The notes: generated by a model from the sequence alone, not told the origin. A stretch of 18,445 nucleotides of DNA from Desulfobulbaceae bacterium UBA2276 (GCA_002347085.1 DDWW01000037.1:1-18445); one strand, 5' to 3'. Shown: positions 7,971 through 16,384, counted from the first letter of the stretch. Numbers and translations: made by a program.

Positions 7971-8324
7971 TAGGATATGAACAATCTCACGTTTGAATTA
8001 AGAAGGAAGAAAAAAAGAAAAGAACAAAGGGAACGGATTTATTTGTAAAAGTCGGGATTTAATCTGCCCCCCCTCTCATTAATAGCCTCGACCCCTGCCT
8101 ACAGTTGACGAGAATAATTCCACTCAAGATAATCATTAATCATCTTGGACAATTAGCCAATCAAAATCGACAGGAGAAATGTTGATTTGTAATGTCTGCA
8201 AGATGCATTGGGATATATTAAATTTGAAAGCATCAAGCCACATTTGTTACATTTCAAGACCTGACCCTAATTTTCCACCGCAGGTGGGAACTCCCAAAAA
8301 TGTCTTTGAATTTCTTATCCTTGA
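7971..8324. other. Non-coding stretch, possible dispersed-repeat remnant
   Basis: A 354-nt AT-rich stretch between yjdF and the GGDEF-EAL gene. At about 8248-8271 the plus strand reads ACATTTCAAGACCTGACCC. From memory, this phrase recurs between genes in many environmental proteobacterial genomes, often near REP-associated transposases. A short inverted repeat, CCACC-GCA-GGTGG (about 8276-8288), lies beside it. The stretch must also hold the yjdF promoter and the end of the GGDEF-EAL transcript, but I see no clear -35/-10 pair and no terminator. No transposase reading frame is present. Confidence 0.35.
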
Positions 8325-11078
8325 TCAACCCCGCTTCAGTAACGCCTCAAACTGCCCATTCGGTAACGGTTTGCTGAACAGATACCCTTGATAGTGCATA
8401 CAGCCACTCCCCAGAAGGAGCTGTCGTTGCTCTTCCGTCTCCACCCCTTCGGCAATGACATTCAGGCCCAGGCTGTGCGCCATGGCAATGATGGTCTGCA
8501 CAATCGTTCTGTCACTACTGTCTGTGGTAATATCGCGCACGAATGACTGATCGATCTTGAGCTGGTCGAGCGGTAAACGTTTGAGGTATTGCAGGGACGA
8601 ATAGCCGGTGCCGAAATCGTCCAGTGAAAGCTGGATGCCGATTTCATTTAAGGTGTTCATGGTTGCAATCGTTTTTTCGACATTCTCCAGCAACATGCTT
8701 TCCGTCAGTTCCACTTCAAGCAACATCGGCTTGATGCCATGGCGTTGCACGACAGCACGCACTTGAGCCGCGAAATCTGCCTGGCGGAATTGCTTGGCGC
8801 TGACATTCACCGCCAGCACAAAACCGCGGGTGAGTTCATCCTGCTGCCATGCCTTCAACTGGGCGCAGGCCGTTTCCAGCACCCATTGCCCGATGGGCAG
8901 GATCAGCCCGGTTTCTTCGGCCAGTGGAATAAATTGCAGGGGAGGAACCAACCCGCGTTCGGGGTGCAGCCAGCGGATCAAGGCCTCTGCCCCCAATGGA
9001 CGGCCTGAACTGTCCACCTGGACTTGATAGTGCAACTGAAACTGCTGTTTTTCGATCGCATTGCGCAGATCACTTTCAAGAGAAACACGGACGTTGATGG
9101 AGTCCTGCATTTGCGGATCAAAGAAGCGCAGGGTGTTGCGTCCAGCTTTCTTGCCCTGGTACATGGCGATATCGGCTTGCCTCATCAGTTCCTCTGCTGT
9201 CTGCTGGTCACCGTTAAACAGGGTGATGCCGATGCTGGCAGAGCTGCGGCATTCATGGGTGGCAAGCTGGTAGGGCTGGTTAAGTGCGGCAATAATTTTT
9301 TCACCGACATCTTCTGCCTGAGTGGCCGCCTCAAGCCGGTGGCCACTCAGATCTTCCAGCATCACCACGAATTCATCGCCGCCCAGACGCGCCACGCTGT
9401 CGGTCGCGCGCACGGCCACCTTCAGACGTTGCGCGACTTGTTGCAACAGTATGTCGCCGACATCATGGCCGAGCGTGTCGTTGATGGTCTTGAAATTATC
9501 CAGGTCAAGGAACAGTATTGCACCCGAGTGGCCGCCACGCACACTGGAGGCCAATGCATGTTGAAGCCGTTCCATGAGCAGTCGACGGTTGGGCAGGTTG
9601 GTAAGAGAGTCGTAAAATGCCAGCTCGTTGATCCTTGCCTCTGCCTCCTTGCGCTCAGTAAAGTCGTAGAGTACGACCAGGTGAGTGCCGGAAAATCCCC
9701 TCTCTATAGATGAAGCGCCAACCATGAAAGTCCTTACTGATTCACCCTTGCAACTGATATCCACTTCTATGGGGATAAAAGGCTTGTGGCTACGGATAGC
9801 TTCCTCCATATTTTTCTGCCAGCTCTCAGCCACCCACTGCCGGTATTGCGGATCCGGATAAGCGAGGGGCCACCAGTCATCCAGGGTGGGAATGTCGTCA
9901 CGAGTATAGCCTGTTACTTGGACAAAGGCGTTGTTAAGATAAGTGATGTTTCCTTGATCATCATTAAAGGCAAAAGGCACGGGTGCTGCATCGATGATAG
10001 ACCGAAGCTTGGACTCATTTTCCGCCAGAACTTCTTTTGATTTCTTGACAGTGCGCAAATAAATGATGGTGCCGCTGACAAACACAATCAGCCCACTGCC
10101 CAATATGCTTAACAGCAAAAAGATCCAGAGCCGTTCGCGCTGGAGAGCGGGGAGTTGCACCATATCATTATCGGCAAATGCAGTCAGGCCGTATTCCGGG
10201 AGATAACGGCTGGCATGCATGTACGGTATTGGTTCATCGAAAATGCGTTTGAGGGTCGGGAACTTCTTATCTCCCCATGGTTCGATACGCAGTGTGGGTA
10301 AATCGGACCTTTGGTAGTGTAGTATTTTTTCTTGTGCTGACAGAGTGAGGCCTGGGCTGCCCGGCAATACGTTCAGGTCCATGGTCTGATTATGTGCGAG
10401 AATGATGACCCCATTTTTATCGGCAATGTAGGCATTCGTTTGCTTGGTGATAAAAGCCAATTTCGGCATATCGATTTTAACCACCACACTGCCCATAAAT
10501 TCTCCATTGGCCAAAACCGGACTGGAAAAGAACAAGCCGGGAATGTGAGTCTTTATCCCCACTGCGTATTGCATGCCAGGCTTACCAGCTTTGCTGGAAA
10601 GAAAATAATCGCGTTGAGCATAATTGGTTCCAATAAACGATTCCGGCTTATCCCAGTTGCTGGATACGATGCAATCTCCGGCAGCGTTAAGAAGAAAGAT
10701 AATGTCCACATTCAGGCTGGACTGCACGATATTCAGGTACTGACTTAGATCAGCCAAAACGCTGTCTTGTGTCCAGAGTCGTTTGCGGTCTTCATAGGCG
10801 AGGGTGGAAGGCTGGCGGCTGCTTCCGAACCGTGAGGTAGCGACATGAACGCGTATCAAGTGGGAAACCATATTCGGGATGCCACTCAAAAAATACAGAT
10901 TTCGCCGGATAGACTCCGCAAGATCATCGGCCCGGTTTTCGATAATTTGCGTTTCAACGTCGATTAAGGCATGCATACGGGAAAGATAAATGCGATCCGC
11001 AATCAGCCAAGTGGCTGAGCACCATAGCGCACAACATAAAAACGCGAAGAGAAGTATCTTATTCTGGATTTGTTTCAT
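8325..11078 (-). CDS. Membrane-bound GGDEF-EAL protein with Cache-like sensor and PAS
   Basis: A 917-residue dual-domain c-di-GMP enzyme. Order: TM1 (about 9-28), periplasmic Cache-like sensor (29-316, with QRDYF at 155-159 and SSPVLANGEFMGSVVVKID), TM2 (317-341), PAS (352-475), GGDEF (480-652) and EAL (665-910). The GGDEF signature at 566-570 is exact, and the I-site RATD (557-560) is five residues before it. The EAL domain keeps EAL (698-700), NVSAKQF, ELTES, DDFGTGYSS (820-828) and EGVET (877-881), the residues that bind metal for phosphodiesterase activity. Both activities are therefore possible, and which one dominates cannot be read from sequence. The start is the ATG at 11078. A GTG directly before it (11081) is equally possible, and neither has a strong ribosome site. 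Confidence 0.94.
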   Translation of the reverse strand: MKQIQNKILLFAFLCCALWCSATWLIADRIYLSRMHALIDVETQIIENRADDLAESIRRNLYFLSGIPNMVSHLIRVHVATSRFGSSRQPSTLAYEDRKRLWTQDSVLADLSQYLNIVQSSLNVDIIFLLNAAGDCIVSSNWDKPESFIGTNYAQRDYFLSSKAGKPGMQYAVGIKTHIPGLFFSSPVLANGEFMGSVVVKIDMPKLAFITKQTNAYIADKNGVIILAHNQTMDLNVLPGSPGLTLSAQEKILHYQRSDLPTLRIEPWGDKKFPTLKRIFDEPIPYMHASRYLPEYGLTAFADNDMVQLPALQRERLWIFLLLSILGSGLIVFVSGTIIYLRTVKKSKEVLAENESKLRSIIDAAPVPFAFNDDQGNITYLNNAFVQVTGYTRDDIPTLDDWWPLAYPDPQYRQWVAESWQKNMEEAIRSHKPFIPIEVDISCKGESVRTFMVGASSIERGFSGTHLVVLYDFTERKEAEARINELAFYDSLTNLPNRRLLMERLQHALASSVRGGHSGAILFLDLDNFKTINDTLGHDVGDILLQQVAQRLKVAVRATDSVARLGGDEFVVMLEDLSGHRLEAATQAEDVGEKIIAALNQPYQLATHECRSSASIGITLFNGDQQTAEELMRQADIAMYQGKKAGRNTLRFFDPQMQDSINVRVSLESDLRNAIEKQQFQLHYQVQVDSSGRPLGAEALIRWLHPERGLVPPLQFIPLAEETGLILPIGQWVLETACAQLKAWQQDELTRGFVLAVNVSAKQFRQADFAAQVRAVVQRHGIKPMLLEVELTESMLLENVEKTIATMNTLNEIGIQLSLDDFGTGYSSLQYLKRLPLDQLKIDQSFVRDITTDSSDRTIVQTIIAMAHSLGLNVIAEGVETEEQRQLLLGSGCMHYQGYLFSKPLPNGQFEALLKRG

Positions 11079-11081
11079 CAC

Positions 11082-11454
11082 ATATTTTCGATTGGGTCTT
11101 TGGAAATTATGGGTATGGAAATTACAAAGTTATTATCAAGTTTATGTATCCCACTCCCAGTGAGGTAATATCCAGAAAGACGGCATCGTCTCAAGGAACT
11201 TGAGCTGGACCTCCGATAGTCAAAATACTTCCAAATTATCCTAACCAAAAAACAAGGGCAGTAATCGAAGATTGTTCCTAATTATCTCCGCAACAAACCA
11301 CTGACTGTCAGTCTTCGTTGAAATTACATTCTGATTTTTTTCAGATCAACTCTCGATTTCGACAATTTATTTTCAATCATCCCCGATAAAACCATTATCC
11401 TTCTATCACGAGTCATAGCATTCCACAAGTTCACCAAAAGGCTTCTGCGTGGAG
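11082..11454. other. Non-coding AT-rich stretch downstream of cbiL
   Basis: These 373 nt lie between the stop of cbiL and the start of the GGDEF-EAL gene, both on the minus strand. The only clear structure is a 13-nt palindrome ACTGAC-T-GTCAGT at 11300-11312, without a T-run on either side. I find no convincing intrinsic terminator for the cobalamin operon and no confident promoter for the downstream gene, although both should lie here. No reading frame of note is seen. Confidence 0.4.
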
Positions 11455-12186
11455 TTACTTTTTCCTGACAATGATGGTGGAGAAATAATGAACCTGCCCG
11501 TCAAGGGCGGAGAGATCGGCAAGGACCCGTTCATCGGCCATACCCACCCGTTCCACCAGCGTTGCCCTGTCGAGAAGGTTCAACTCACTCAACAGGGCGA
11601 TCAGGTTGTCAATGACCCGGTGCACCTTCATCAGGACAATGGTGTCAAAGGTTTCAAGGATCTGGCGGAGTCGGCTGTCGCTGAAGGTGGCGGGGATGAC
11701 CGCCAGCATGTCATCGCCCAGGCAGATGGGGGTCTGGGTGGTGGCGGAGCAGGAGCTCATGGCCGAGATCCCCGGCACGAACTGTACCCTGACCTCGGGG
11801 TGCCTCTCCAAAATGGTCGCATAAAGATAATAGCCCGTGGAATAGATAGCGGGATCTCCAAGGGTGGGGAAGGCCACATCCCGGCCCTGGCTGAGGACGG
11901 TAAAGATTTTGTCGGCGGCTTCCTGCCAGGCTTGCAGAACCTCCGGGTCCGGTTCCTGGCCCAGGTGGATCTTTTTCATGGGAAAGTGGAGTTCCACAAT
12001 CTCCTTCCCGTCAATATCGCCCGCAGGCAGGGCCTGCCGGACAATGGAAAGCGCCGTGGAATGGCCGTGTTGCGAGGCCTTGGGCGTGGCGATCACCGGA
12101 CAGTGGCGCAGGATCTTGAGGGCCTTGATGGTCAGGAGGTCTGGATCACCAGGGCCGATACCGATAATAGAGAGTGTTGCTTGCAT
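11455..12186 (-). CDS. cbiL: Cobalt-factor II / precorrin-2 C20-methyltransferase
   Basis: A cytoplasmic SAM-dependent enzyme that methylates C20 of the cobalt-sirohydrochlorin (or precorrin-2) macrocycle in corrin synthesis. The 243 residues show the tetrapyrrole methylase pattern: GIGPGDP (9-15), FPTLGDPAIYST (106-117, SAM-binding loop), VPGISAMS (137-144) and ERVGM (212-216). Early LLTIKAL and a central HFPM segment fit the CbiL/CobI subfamily. Because cbiK lies in the same operon, I favour the cobalt-early anaerobic substrate. The ATG at 12186 begins directly at the first beta-strand, and no strong ribosome site is visible. A longer frame would start at a TTG. It is the last gene of the riboswitch-led operon, 68 nt after the binding-protein gene. 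Confidence 0.92.
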   Translation of the reverse strand: MQATLSIIGIGPGDPDLLTIKALKILRHCPVIATPKASQHGHSTALSIVRQALPAGDIDGKEIVELHFPMKKIHLGQEPDPEVLQAWQEAADKIFTVLSQGRDVAFPTLGDPAIYSTGYYLYATILERHPEVRVQFVPGISAMSSCSATTQTPICLGDDMLAVIPATFSDSRLRQILETFDTIVLMKVHRVIDNLIALLSELNLLDRATLVERVGMADERVLADLSALDGQVHYFSTIIVRKK

Positions 12187-12254
12187 GACAGAATTAAATG
12201 GTAAAATTTTAATAAAAATAAACAATTACACGAACAAACTAAGGACCAGACCGA

Positions 12255-13193
12255 CTAATTTTCCGGGTAGAGCATCGTGCGTACCTGCCTGATCCCCTGG
12301 AGCAAGCGCATAGTTGGACGGGCGACCAGTTCTTCATCTATAAGGTAAATCTTCCCCTCCCGCACCGCCTTGATCGCCTGAAATCCCGGTTCACCTTCGA
12401 TCATCTCTCTGGTCACCTGATTCATCTGGCCTTGCTGGGCAAGATAGATATCAATCCCGGCGGCGTGGGACAAAATGCGTTCTTTGCCGTAGGCGGCGAT
12501 ATTGGTGGAATTTCTGGCCGTGGCATCGGCGGCGACATTGACCCCGCCCCCATTTTCGAGAACAAACACCGCAATGGATGAGGGGGCAAAGGTCTTCATC
12601 TTGGCGTGGATGGACTCAAAATAGACCCGGGGCCGCTTGTCCACCGGGATCGTGTCCCTGGCCTGCTGAATGGCCGTCAGTTCGCCCTTAAATTTCTGGA
12701 TCATGGCCGCGGCCGCGCTCGCCCTGCCGGTGAGCTCGCCCAAGGCCTGCCAGTAGCTGAACATCCCCTCAATCGTGGTTGGTTGCAGGGAAACAATGAC
12801 AATCCCCGCCTCTTTCAACTGACTCACCAACTGCGGATGAGCCTGGCTTATCATCGGCCTGATCAGGATAAGATCCGGTTTGGCGGCAATGAATTTTTCC
12901 GGGGTATCATTGGCGCTGAATTGCGCTCTGCCACGAGGAGCAGGCGCCTCATCACCAGTGGTAATTCCAATCAACTCCTGATCCAGGCCCAGCGCCAGCA
13001 GGTTCTCGGTATGGGCCGGATAGAGGGAGATAATCCGTTTGAAGGGAGCACTATACGCCACCTGGTTTTCGTCCTGATCCACGAGGGTAGCGGCAGACGC
13101 GGGATGGTATCCGCTCACCATGAACAGAACAACGAGCAACAAGCGGTAACACCGCTTTGTCTTCAGGCCGAAAAAATACAAAGGCATTTTCAT
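12255..13193 (-). CDS. ABC transporter periplasmic binding protein (BtuF/FecB-like)
   Basis: A 312-residue exported binding protein of the cluster-A (TroA/FhuD/BtuF) type. Lys/Arg residues, a hydrophobic core (LLLVVLFMVSG) and PASA|A (cleavage near 34) form a signal peptide. The first lobe has the usual KRIISLYPAHTENLLALGL (52-70), then KPDLILIRPMIS (105-116). A long connecting helix follows, and the second lobe ends with VREGKIYLID. The ligand cannot be fixed from sequence. The cobalamin riboswitch upstream and the neighbours cbiK and cbiL suggest a corrinoid, a cobalt chelate or a tetrapyrrole. The start ATG is one base after the ATPase stop, so translation is probably coupled. A second ATG two codons later is also possible. 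Confidence 0.88.
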   Translation of the reverse strand: MKMPLYFFGLKTKRCYRLLLVVLFMVSGYHPASAATLVDQDENQVAYSAPFKRIISLYPAHTENLLALGLDQELIGITTGDEAPAPRGRAQFSANDTPEKFIAAKPDLILIRPMISQAHPQLVSQLKEAGIVIVSLQPTTIEGMFSYWQALGELTGRASAAAAMIQKFKGELTAIQQARDTIPVDKRPRVYFESIHAKMKTFAPSSIAVFVLENGGGVNVAADATARNSTNIAAYGKERILSHAAGIDIYLAQQGQMNQVTREMIEGEPGFQAIKAVREGKIYLIDEELVARPTMRLLQGIRQVRTMLYPEN

Positions 13194-13194
13194 A

Positions 13195-13989
13195 TCAGCT
13201 CAAGGTGTAATGGATTTGGGGGGGGTGGTCAGGGGTTGCGGCCTGCACCACGGCCTCCACCTGAAAGACCTCGGCGATCAAGCGCGAGGTCAAGACTTCA
13301 GCCACCGGACCGGCCTTGAAGATGCGACCATTTTTCAAGACAATCACCTGGTCACAGAAGGCCGCGGCCAGATTCAGATCATGGATGGCGGCAATGACCG
13401 TCCGGCCTTGATCGCGCACCAGTTTACGGATAACATGCATAATTTCAATAGTATGATGGATATCAAGATTGGCGGTGGCCTCATCGAGCACCAGCACCTC
13501 GGTATCCTGGGCCAGGGCTCGGGCCACGACCACCCGCTGTTTTTCACCGCCGGACAGATCGGTGATCAGTCGGTGGCGCAGGGGTTGGATCTGCATGACC
13601 GCCATGGCCTCCTCAACCAGCTCAAGGTCTCGCGCGGTCGGATTGCTGAACCTGGGGATGTGCGGATAGCGCCCCATAAGCACCAGCTCGGCGACGGTAA
13701 AATCAAACCCCATGGCGAACTGCTGCGGCACCAGGGCAATCCTTACGGCCAACTCCTTTTTTGCATATTTGACAAGGGGCCTTCCCTGAAATGACAGCTG
13801 GCCGCTTTGCAGGGATCGCGTCGCGGTCAGCAGATCGAGCAGGGTTGTCTTGCCGCTGCCGTTGGGGCCGATAAGCCCGTAAAACTGACCAGGGGCCAGA
13901 CTCAGATCGATATCCTGGAGAACGTTATTGGCCCGGTAGGCAAAACAACCCTTGCTGATGGCAAAGAGCGGGGCGGCAAGTGTGTTCAT
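13195..13989 (-). CDS. ABC transporter ATP-binding protein (BtuD/FecE-like)
   Basis: A 264-residue cytoplasmic ATPase of the FecE/BtuD/HmuV importer class. Walker A is GPNGSGKT (41-48), the Q-loop glutamine is at 89/90 in VPQQF, the signature is LSGGE (145-149), Walker B is VLVLDE (165-170), the D-loop follows (ATANLD) and the H-loop histidine is H203 in AAIHDLN. All catalytic elements are intact. GRYPHIPRF after the Q-loop is typical of siderophore/B12-type ATPases. The start overlaps the permease stop by 4 nt (ATGA at 13986-13989), which indicates translational coupling and a shared complex. Confidence 0.94.
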   Translation of the reverse strand: MNTLAAPLFAISKGCFAYRANNVLQDIDLSLAPGQFYGLIGPNGSGKTTLLDLLTATRSLQSGQLSFQGRPLVKYAKKELAVRIALVPQQFAMGFDFTVAELVLMGRYPHIPRFSNPTARDLELVEEAMAVMQIQPLRHRLITDLSGGEKQRVVVARALAQDTEVLVLDEATANLDIHHTIEIMHVIRKLVRDQGRTVIAAIHDLNLAAAFCDQVIVLKNGRIFKAGPVAEVLTSRLIAEVFQVEAVVQAATPDHPPQIHYTLS

Positions 13990-15017
13990 GTTCGTTGCCC
14001 CAACTGTTTTTTACGGAAGATATAGCAGAAAAACGGGCCGCCAATCAGCGAGGTCAGCACCCCGATCGGCAGCTCCGTCGGCAGCCAGGCCCTGGTAATG
14101 GTGTCCGCCGTGAGCAGGAGGATGGCCCCTCCGAAAAAACAGGCCGGGATCAGCAGACGGTTATCAGGCCCCAGCACGAGACGCAGGAGATGGGGGACAA
14201 TCAGCCCGACAAAGCCAATGATACCGGACACCGAGACACAGATGGCAGTCATCAGCGAGGCGCAGACCAGCAGGATCTTCTTCACCCGGCGGCTCTCAAC
14301 ACCCAGGGTATCCGCCGTCCGCCCGCCCAGGGCCATGATATTCAAATCTCTGGCGAAATAAAGCATCACCAGCAGACCGGGCAGGACAAAGATGGCGGTC
14401 AGGGCCACATCATGCCAGGTCTTGCCGACAAAACTCCCCATCAGCCAGAAGATGATCACCCCCACCTGCTCATCGGCCAGATACTTGATGAAACCGATCC
14501 CGGCCGAAAGGATAGCCGCCACAATCACCCCGGAGAGGATCAGGGTATTGGAAGAAAGCCGGCCGTCCGGGGCGGCCAGGGCAAAGACGGCGGCAAGCGT
14601 GGCCATGGCGCCCAGGAAGGCCAAGAGCGGCACGGAAACCAGGGGGGAAACGGTTATTCCGAGGATACCCAAAACCAGGGCCAGCGAGGCGCCAAAGGCC
14701 GCGCCAGATGAGACCCCAAGGGTATAGGGATCGGCCAGGGGATTGAGGAGAATGGCCTGGAACACGGCCCCGGCCACCGCCAACCCGCCGCCGACAATGG
14801 CCGCGGCCAGGATGCGCGGCAGTCGCACCTCCATGACGACAAAGGGAAAGGTGGAATTCATATCTTCTCCAATTCCAACCCCCAGCGCCTTGGCCCAGAG
14901 GATCTGAATCACCTCCAGGGGCGCAATGGCCAAAAATCCCATGCCCGTGGCCAGGACAATAGCCACGGCCAGGAAGAGGGTCAGAGACATCAGGATAAGA
15001 GGTGGTTTCAGCGTCAT
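13986..15017 (-). CDS. ABC transporter permease, FecCD/BtuC family
   Basis: A 343-residue integral inner-membrane protein of the BtuC/FecCD type, expected to act as a homodimer with about ten TM helices. The classic conserved segment spans about 65-110: RLPRILAAAIVGG, then AGAVFQAILLNPLADPY, then LGVSSGAAFGA. The coupling-helix region near the C terminus includes IIGFVGLIVPHLLRLVLG. AGAGGA-type purines (TAGAGGA) lie seven bases before the ATG, and the gene begins 17 nt after the cbiK stop. The family moves B12, siderophores, heme and cobalt or iron chelates. The riboswitch makes a B12-related substrate the best guess. Confidence 0.93.
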   Translation of the reverse strand: MTLKPPLILMSLTLFLAVAIVLATGMGFLAIAPLEVIQILWAKALGVGIGEDMNSTFPFVVMEVRLPRILAAAIVGGGLAVAGAVFQAILLNPLADPYTLGVSSGAAFGASLALVLGILGITVSPLVSVPLLAFLGAMATLAAVFALAAPDGRLSSNTLILSGVIVAAILSAGIGFIKYLADEQVGVIIFWLMGSFVGKTWHDVALTAIFVLPGLLVMLYFARDLNIMALGGRTADTLGVESRRVKKILLVCASLMTAICVSVSGIIGFVGLIVPHLLRLVLGPDNRLLIPACFFGGAILLLTADTITRAWLPTELPIGVLTSLIGGPFFCYIFRKKQLGQRT

Positions 15018-15034
15018 TGATTTATCCTCTATTA

Positions 15035-16021
15035 TTAGTCCAGCTTGATGCCATTATCCTGGGCCAGTTCGGTCAAATGCTGAGCAAAGACATCGGCAAA
15101 GCTGTCAACCTCACCCAACCCCTGCATAATTGTGGTGACTTCAAATCCCTCCTTGGTCAGGATCGATTTCCAGGATTCGGCCTCAGGACCGCTCATGTCA
15201 TTTTGGGCATGGTCGCCGGCCACGGTCATAAAGGGCTTCAGGAGAACCTTTTGCACCTTGTCGCTCTTCAGCTGCTGGACCACATGGTTAAGACCGGGAA
15301 ATCCCTCCACGCTCCCGATATAGGTCTTCACCTGGGGATTGAGCCGGTTCATGGTGTCGGCAAACTGGAGATAGGAGCCTCCCGAGGGAAAGAAATCATT
15401 ACCGTGGCCCATATATACCAAGGCACTCCCAGCCTTTGCGGCCTGAGCGATATCCACGGACAGTGCCTTGGCAATCAGTTCGATATCCTGCGGATAAGGA
15501 TGCACATCCCCCATAGTGCCCAAGGCCGGACGGCCAATCACCAGCTGTTTGAAGGGCTGAGTCTTCTCTTTGATGGTACGGATACTGTTCAGCCCCTGCA
15601 CATAGGAGACCAGATCAAGATACTCTTCCCCCAGAGTGATATGAGTGGGTTGAACCAGGATGGTGGTAAATCCTTCATCCTGCAAATTGGCTATGGTGGC
15701 CAGGGGCCCTTGCACGGTCAGGATATCTTGGGGAACAGCAGGGTTTGTTTTGATATAATCCGGATCATGTTGGCGTTTATGCCAGATGGCGCGGATCATG
15801 TTGGAAGTGAAGGCAATGCGGATCTCGGTGTTCGGATACTTTTTCCGGATCCGCTCTCTGATGTTCAGAATGCCGGACAGCGCCTCGGGCACGGTGGTGC
15901 CGAATGCGGCGATCACTACCGCCTGGGTTGGTTGCTTGTTGTGTTCCTTTCCCCAGGCAAGGGAATGAATCAGAAAAAAACAGAGTGTTGCCAGGATTGA
16001 GAGCTTGGTAATTTTATACAT
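15035..16021 (-). CDS. cbiK: Sirohydrochlorin cobaltochelatase CbiK with signal peptide
   Basis: A class II chelatase that inserts cobalt (or iron) into sirohydrochlorin. The 328 residues include an N-terminal hydrophobic segment (ITKLSILATLCFFLIHSLAWG, about 4-24) that looks like a signal peptide ending near AWG/K, so the enzyme is predicted periplasmic. The catalytic part starts with AVVIAAFGTTVPEA. Candidate metal-binding histidines are H127 (QPTHITLGEEY), H206 (YMGHGND) and H271 (VAGDHAQNDMSG), the conserved CbiK positions. Exported CbiK (CbiK-P) is known in Desulfovibrio. The ATG at 16021 has AAGGGGAA nine bases upstream. It is the first gene after the cobalamin riboswitch, so it should be the gene most directly controlled by it. 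Confidence 0.93.
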   Translation of the reverse strand: MYKITKLSILATLCFFLIHSLAWGKEHNKQPTQAVVIAAFGTTVPEALSGILNIRERIRKKYPNTEIRIAFTSNMIRAIWHKRQHDPDYIKTNPAVPQDILTVQGPLATIANLQDEGFTTILVQPTHITLGEEYLDLVSYVQGLNSIRTIKEKTQPFKQLVIGRPALGTMGDVHPYPQDIELIAKALSVDIAQAAKAGSALVYMGHGNDFFPSGGSYLQFADTMNRLNPQVKTYIGSVEGFPGLNHVVQQLKSDKVQKVLLKPFMTVAGDHAQNDMSGPEAESWKSILTKEGFEVTTIMQGLGEVDSFADVFAQHLTELAQDNGIKLD

Positions 16022-16029
16022 GATGTTCG

Positions 16030-16052
16030 TTCCCCTTGCTTAGTCCGGGGAA
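16030..16052 (-). promoter_or_regulatory. Hairpin covering the cbiK ribosome-binding site
   Basis: On the minus strand TTCCCC (16052-16047) is complementary to GGGGAA (16035-16030), and the latter is part of the cbiK Shine-Dalgarno AAGGGGAA. The 11-nt loop is GGACTAAGCAA. If formed, the ribosome site would be masked. It lies directly after the terminator hairpin, whose trailing T/C bases supply the TTCCCC strand. Confidence 0.45.
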
Positions 16053-16097
16053 AACAGGAAATCCCGGACCAATTATACAAATTGATCCGGGATTTCC
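16050..16097 (-). terminator. Riboswitch expression-platform terminator before cbiK
   Basis: An 18-bp stem: left arm GGAAATCCCGGATCAATT (16097-16080), loop TGTAT, right arm AATTGGTCCGGGATTTCC (16074-16057), with one G-U pair. A short TGTTTTC tract (16056-16050) follows on the minus strand. It sits between the cobalamin aptamer and cbiK, as expected for a transcriptional OFF switch. The GAAATC part of the left arm can instead pair with GATTTC upstream (16113-16108), a possible antiterminator. Confidence 0.8.
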
Positions 16098-16152
16098 CTA
16101 CATATCCGAAATCACAGGCATGGGCCTCTGTCCACGAGGTCATACCAACTGT

Positions 16153-16371
16153 ATCCAGGCAGGTCTTCTGACTTCCGGCTCTTTCGCGTCCCGCGCCTTC
16201 CCATCCCCACCTTAAGAGCGTGGTGAACAGTGGCATTCTGCAGGAGTTGTCCCCGGTTACAGCGGCGGGCCCGTCTTCGATTTACACGAAGTTCCCTTTT
16301 CAACCTGAAAGATTTCTTCTGCCTTCCAAACCCGAGGAAGACAGCAGGAAAACACCTTTCAGGTACCTGAA
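16153..16371 (-). ncRNA. Cobalamin (AdoCbl/B12) riboswitch
   Basis: The minus strand carries the conserved cobalamin aptamer parts in order. AAAAGGGAA lies near 16300-16292. It is followed by GTGTAAATC, GGGCCCGCCGCTGTAACCGG (about 16274-16255), GCCACTG, AAGGTGGGGATGGGAAGG, and finally the B12 box GGAAGTCAGAAGACCTGCC (about 16175-16157). A peripheral stem CTGTCTTCC/GGAAGGCAG with a 7-nt loop and a 9-bp pairing ACCTGAAAG/CTTTCAGGT are seen at the 5' side. The family binds adenosyl- or aquo-cobalamin and usually turns genes off. Here it leads into the cbiK-ABC-cbiL operon through an intrinsic terminator. The exact 5' boundary is uncertain by about 10 nt. Confidence 0.95.
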
Positions 16372-16384
16372 TCAATGATGCTAT

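Noticed and set aside
8179..8391. Plus-strand frame of 70 codons with a purine stretch before the ATG
   Set aside because: It runs into the 3' end of the GGDEF-EAL gene, the purine stretch is too close to the ATG, and the composition fits a repeat remnant better than a protein.
9024..9713. Plus-strand frame of 229 codons opposite the GGDEF-EAL gene
   Set aside because: Antisense to the conserved GGDEF domain, with no motif.
11449..12204. Plus-strand frame of 251 codons opposite cbiL
   Set aside because: Gly/Asp-rich shadow of the methyltransferase gene, without family motifs.
13980..14711. Plus-strand frame of 243 codons opposite the permease
   Set aside because: Gln/Asp/Gly-rich composition is what a reversed membrane-protein gene gives.
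15002..16000. Plus-strand frame of 332 codons opposite cbiK
   Set aside because: It mirrors the cbiK frame exactly and has no motif. cbiK has all catalytic histidines.
15970..16375. Two short minus-strand frames across the cbiK leader
   Set aside because: They lie within the cobalamin riboswitch and its terminator.
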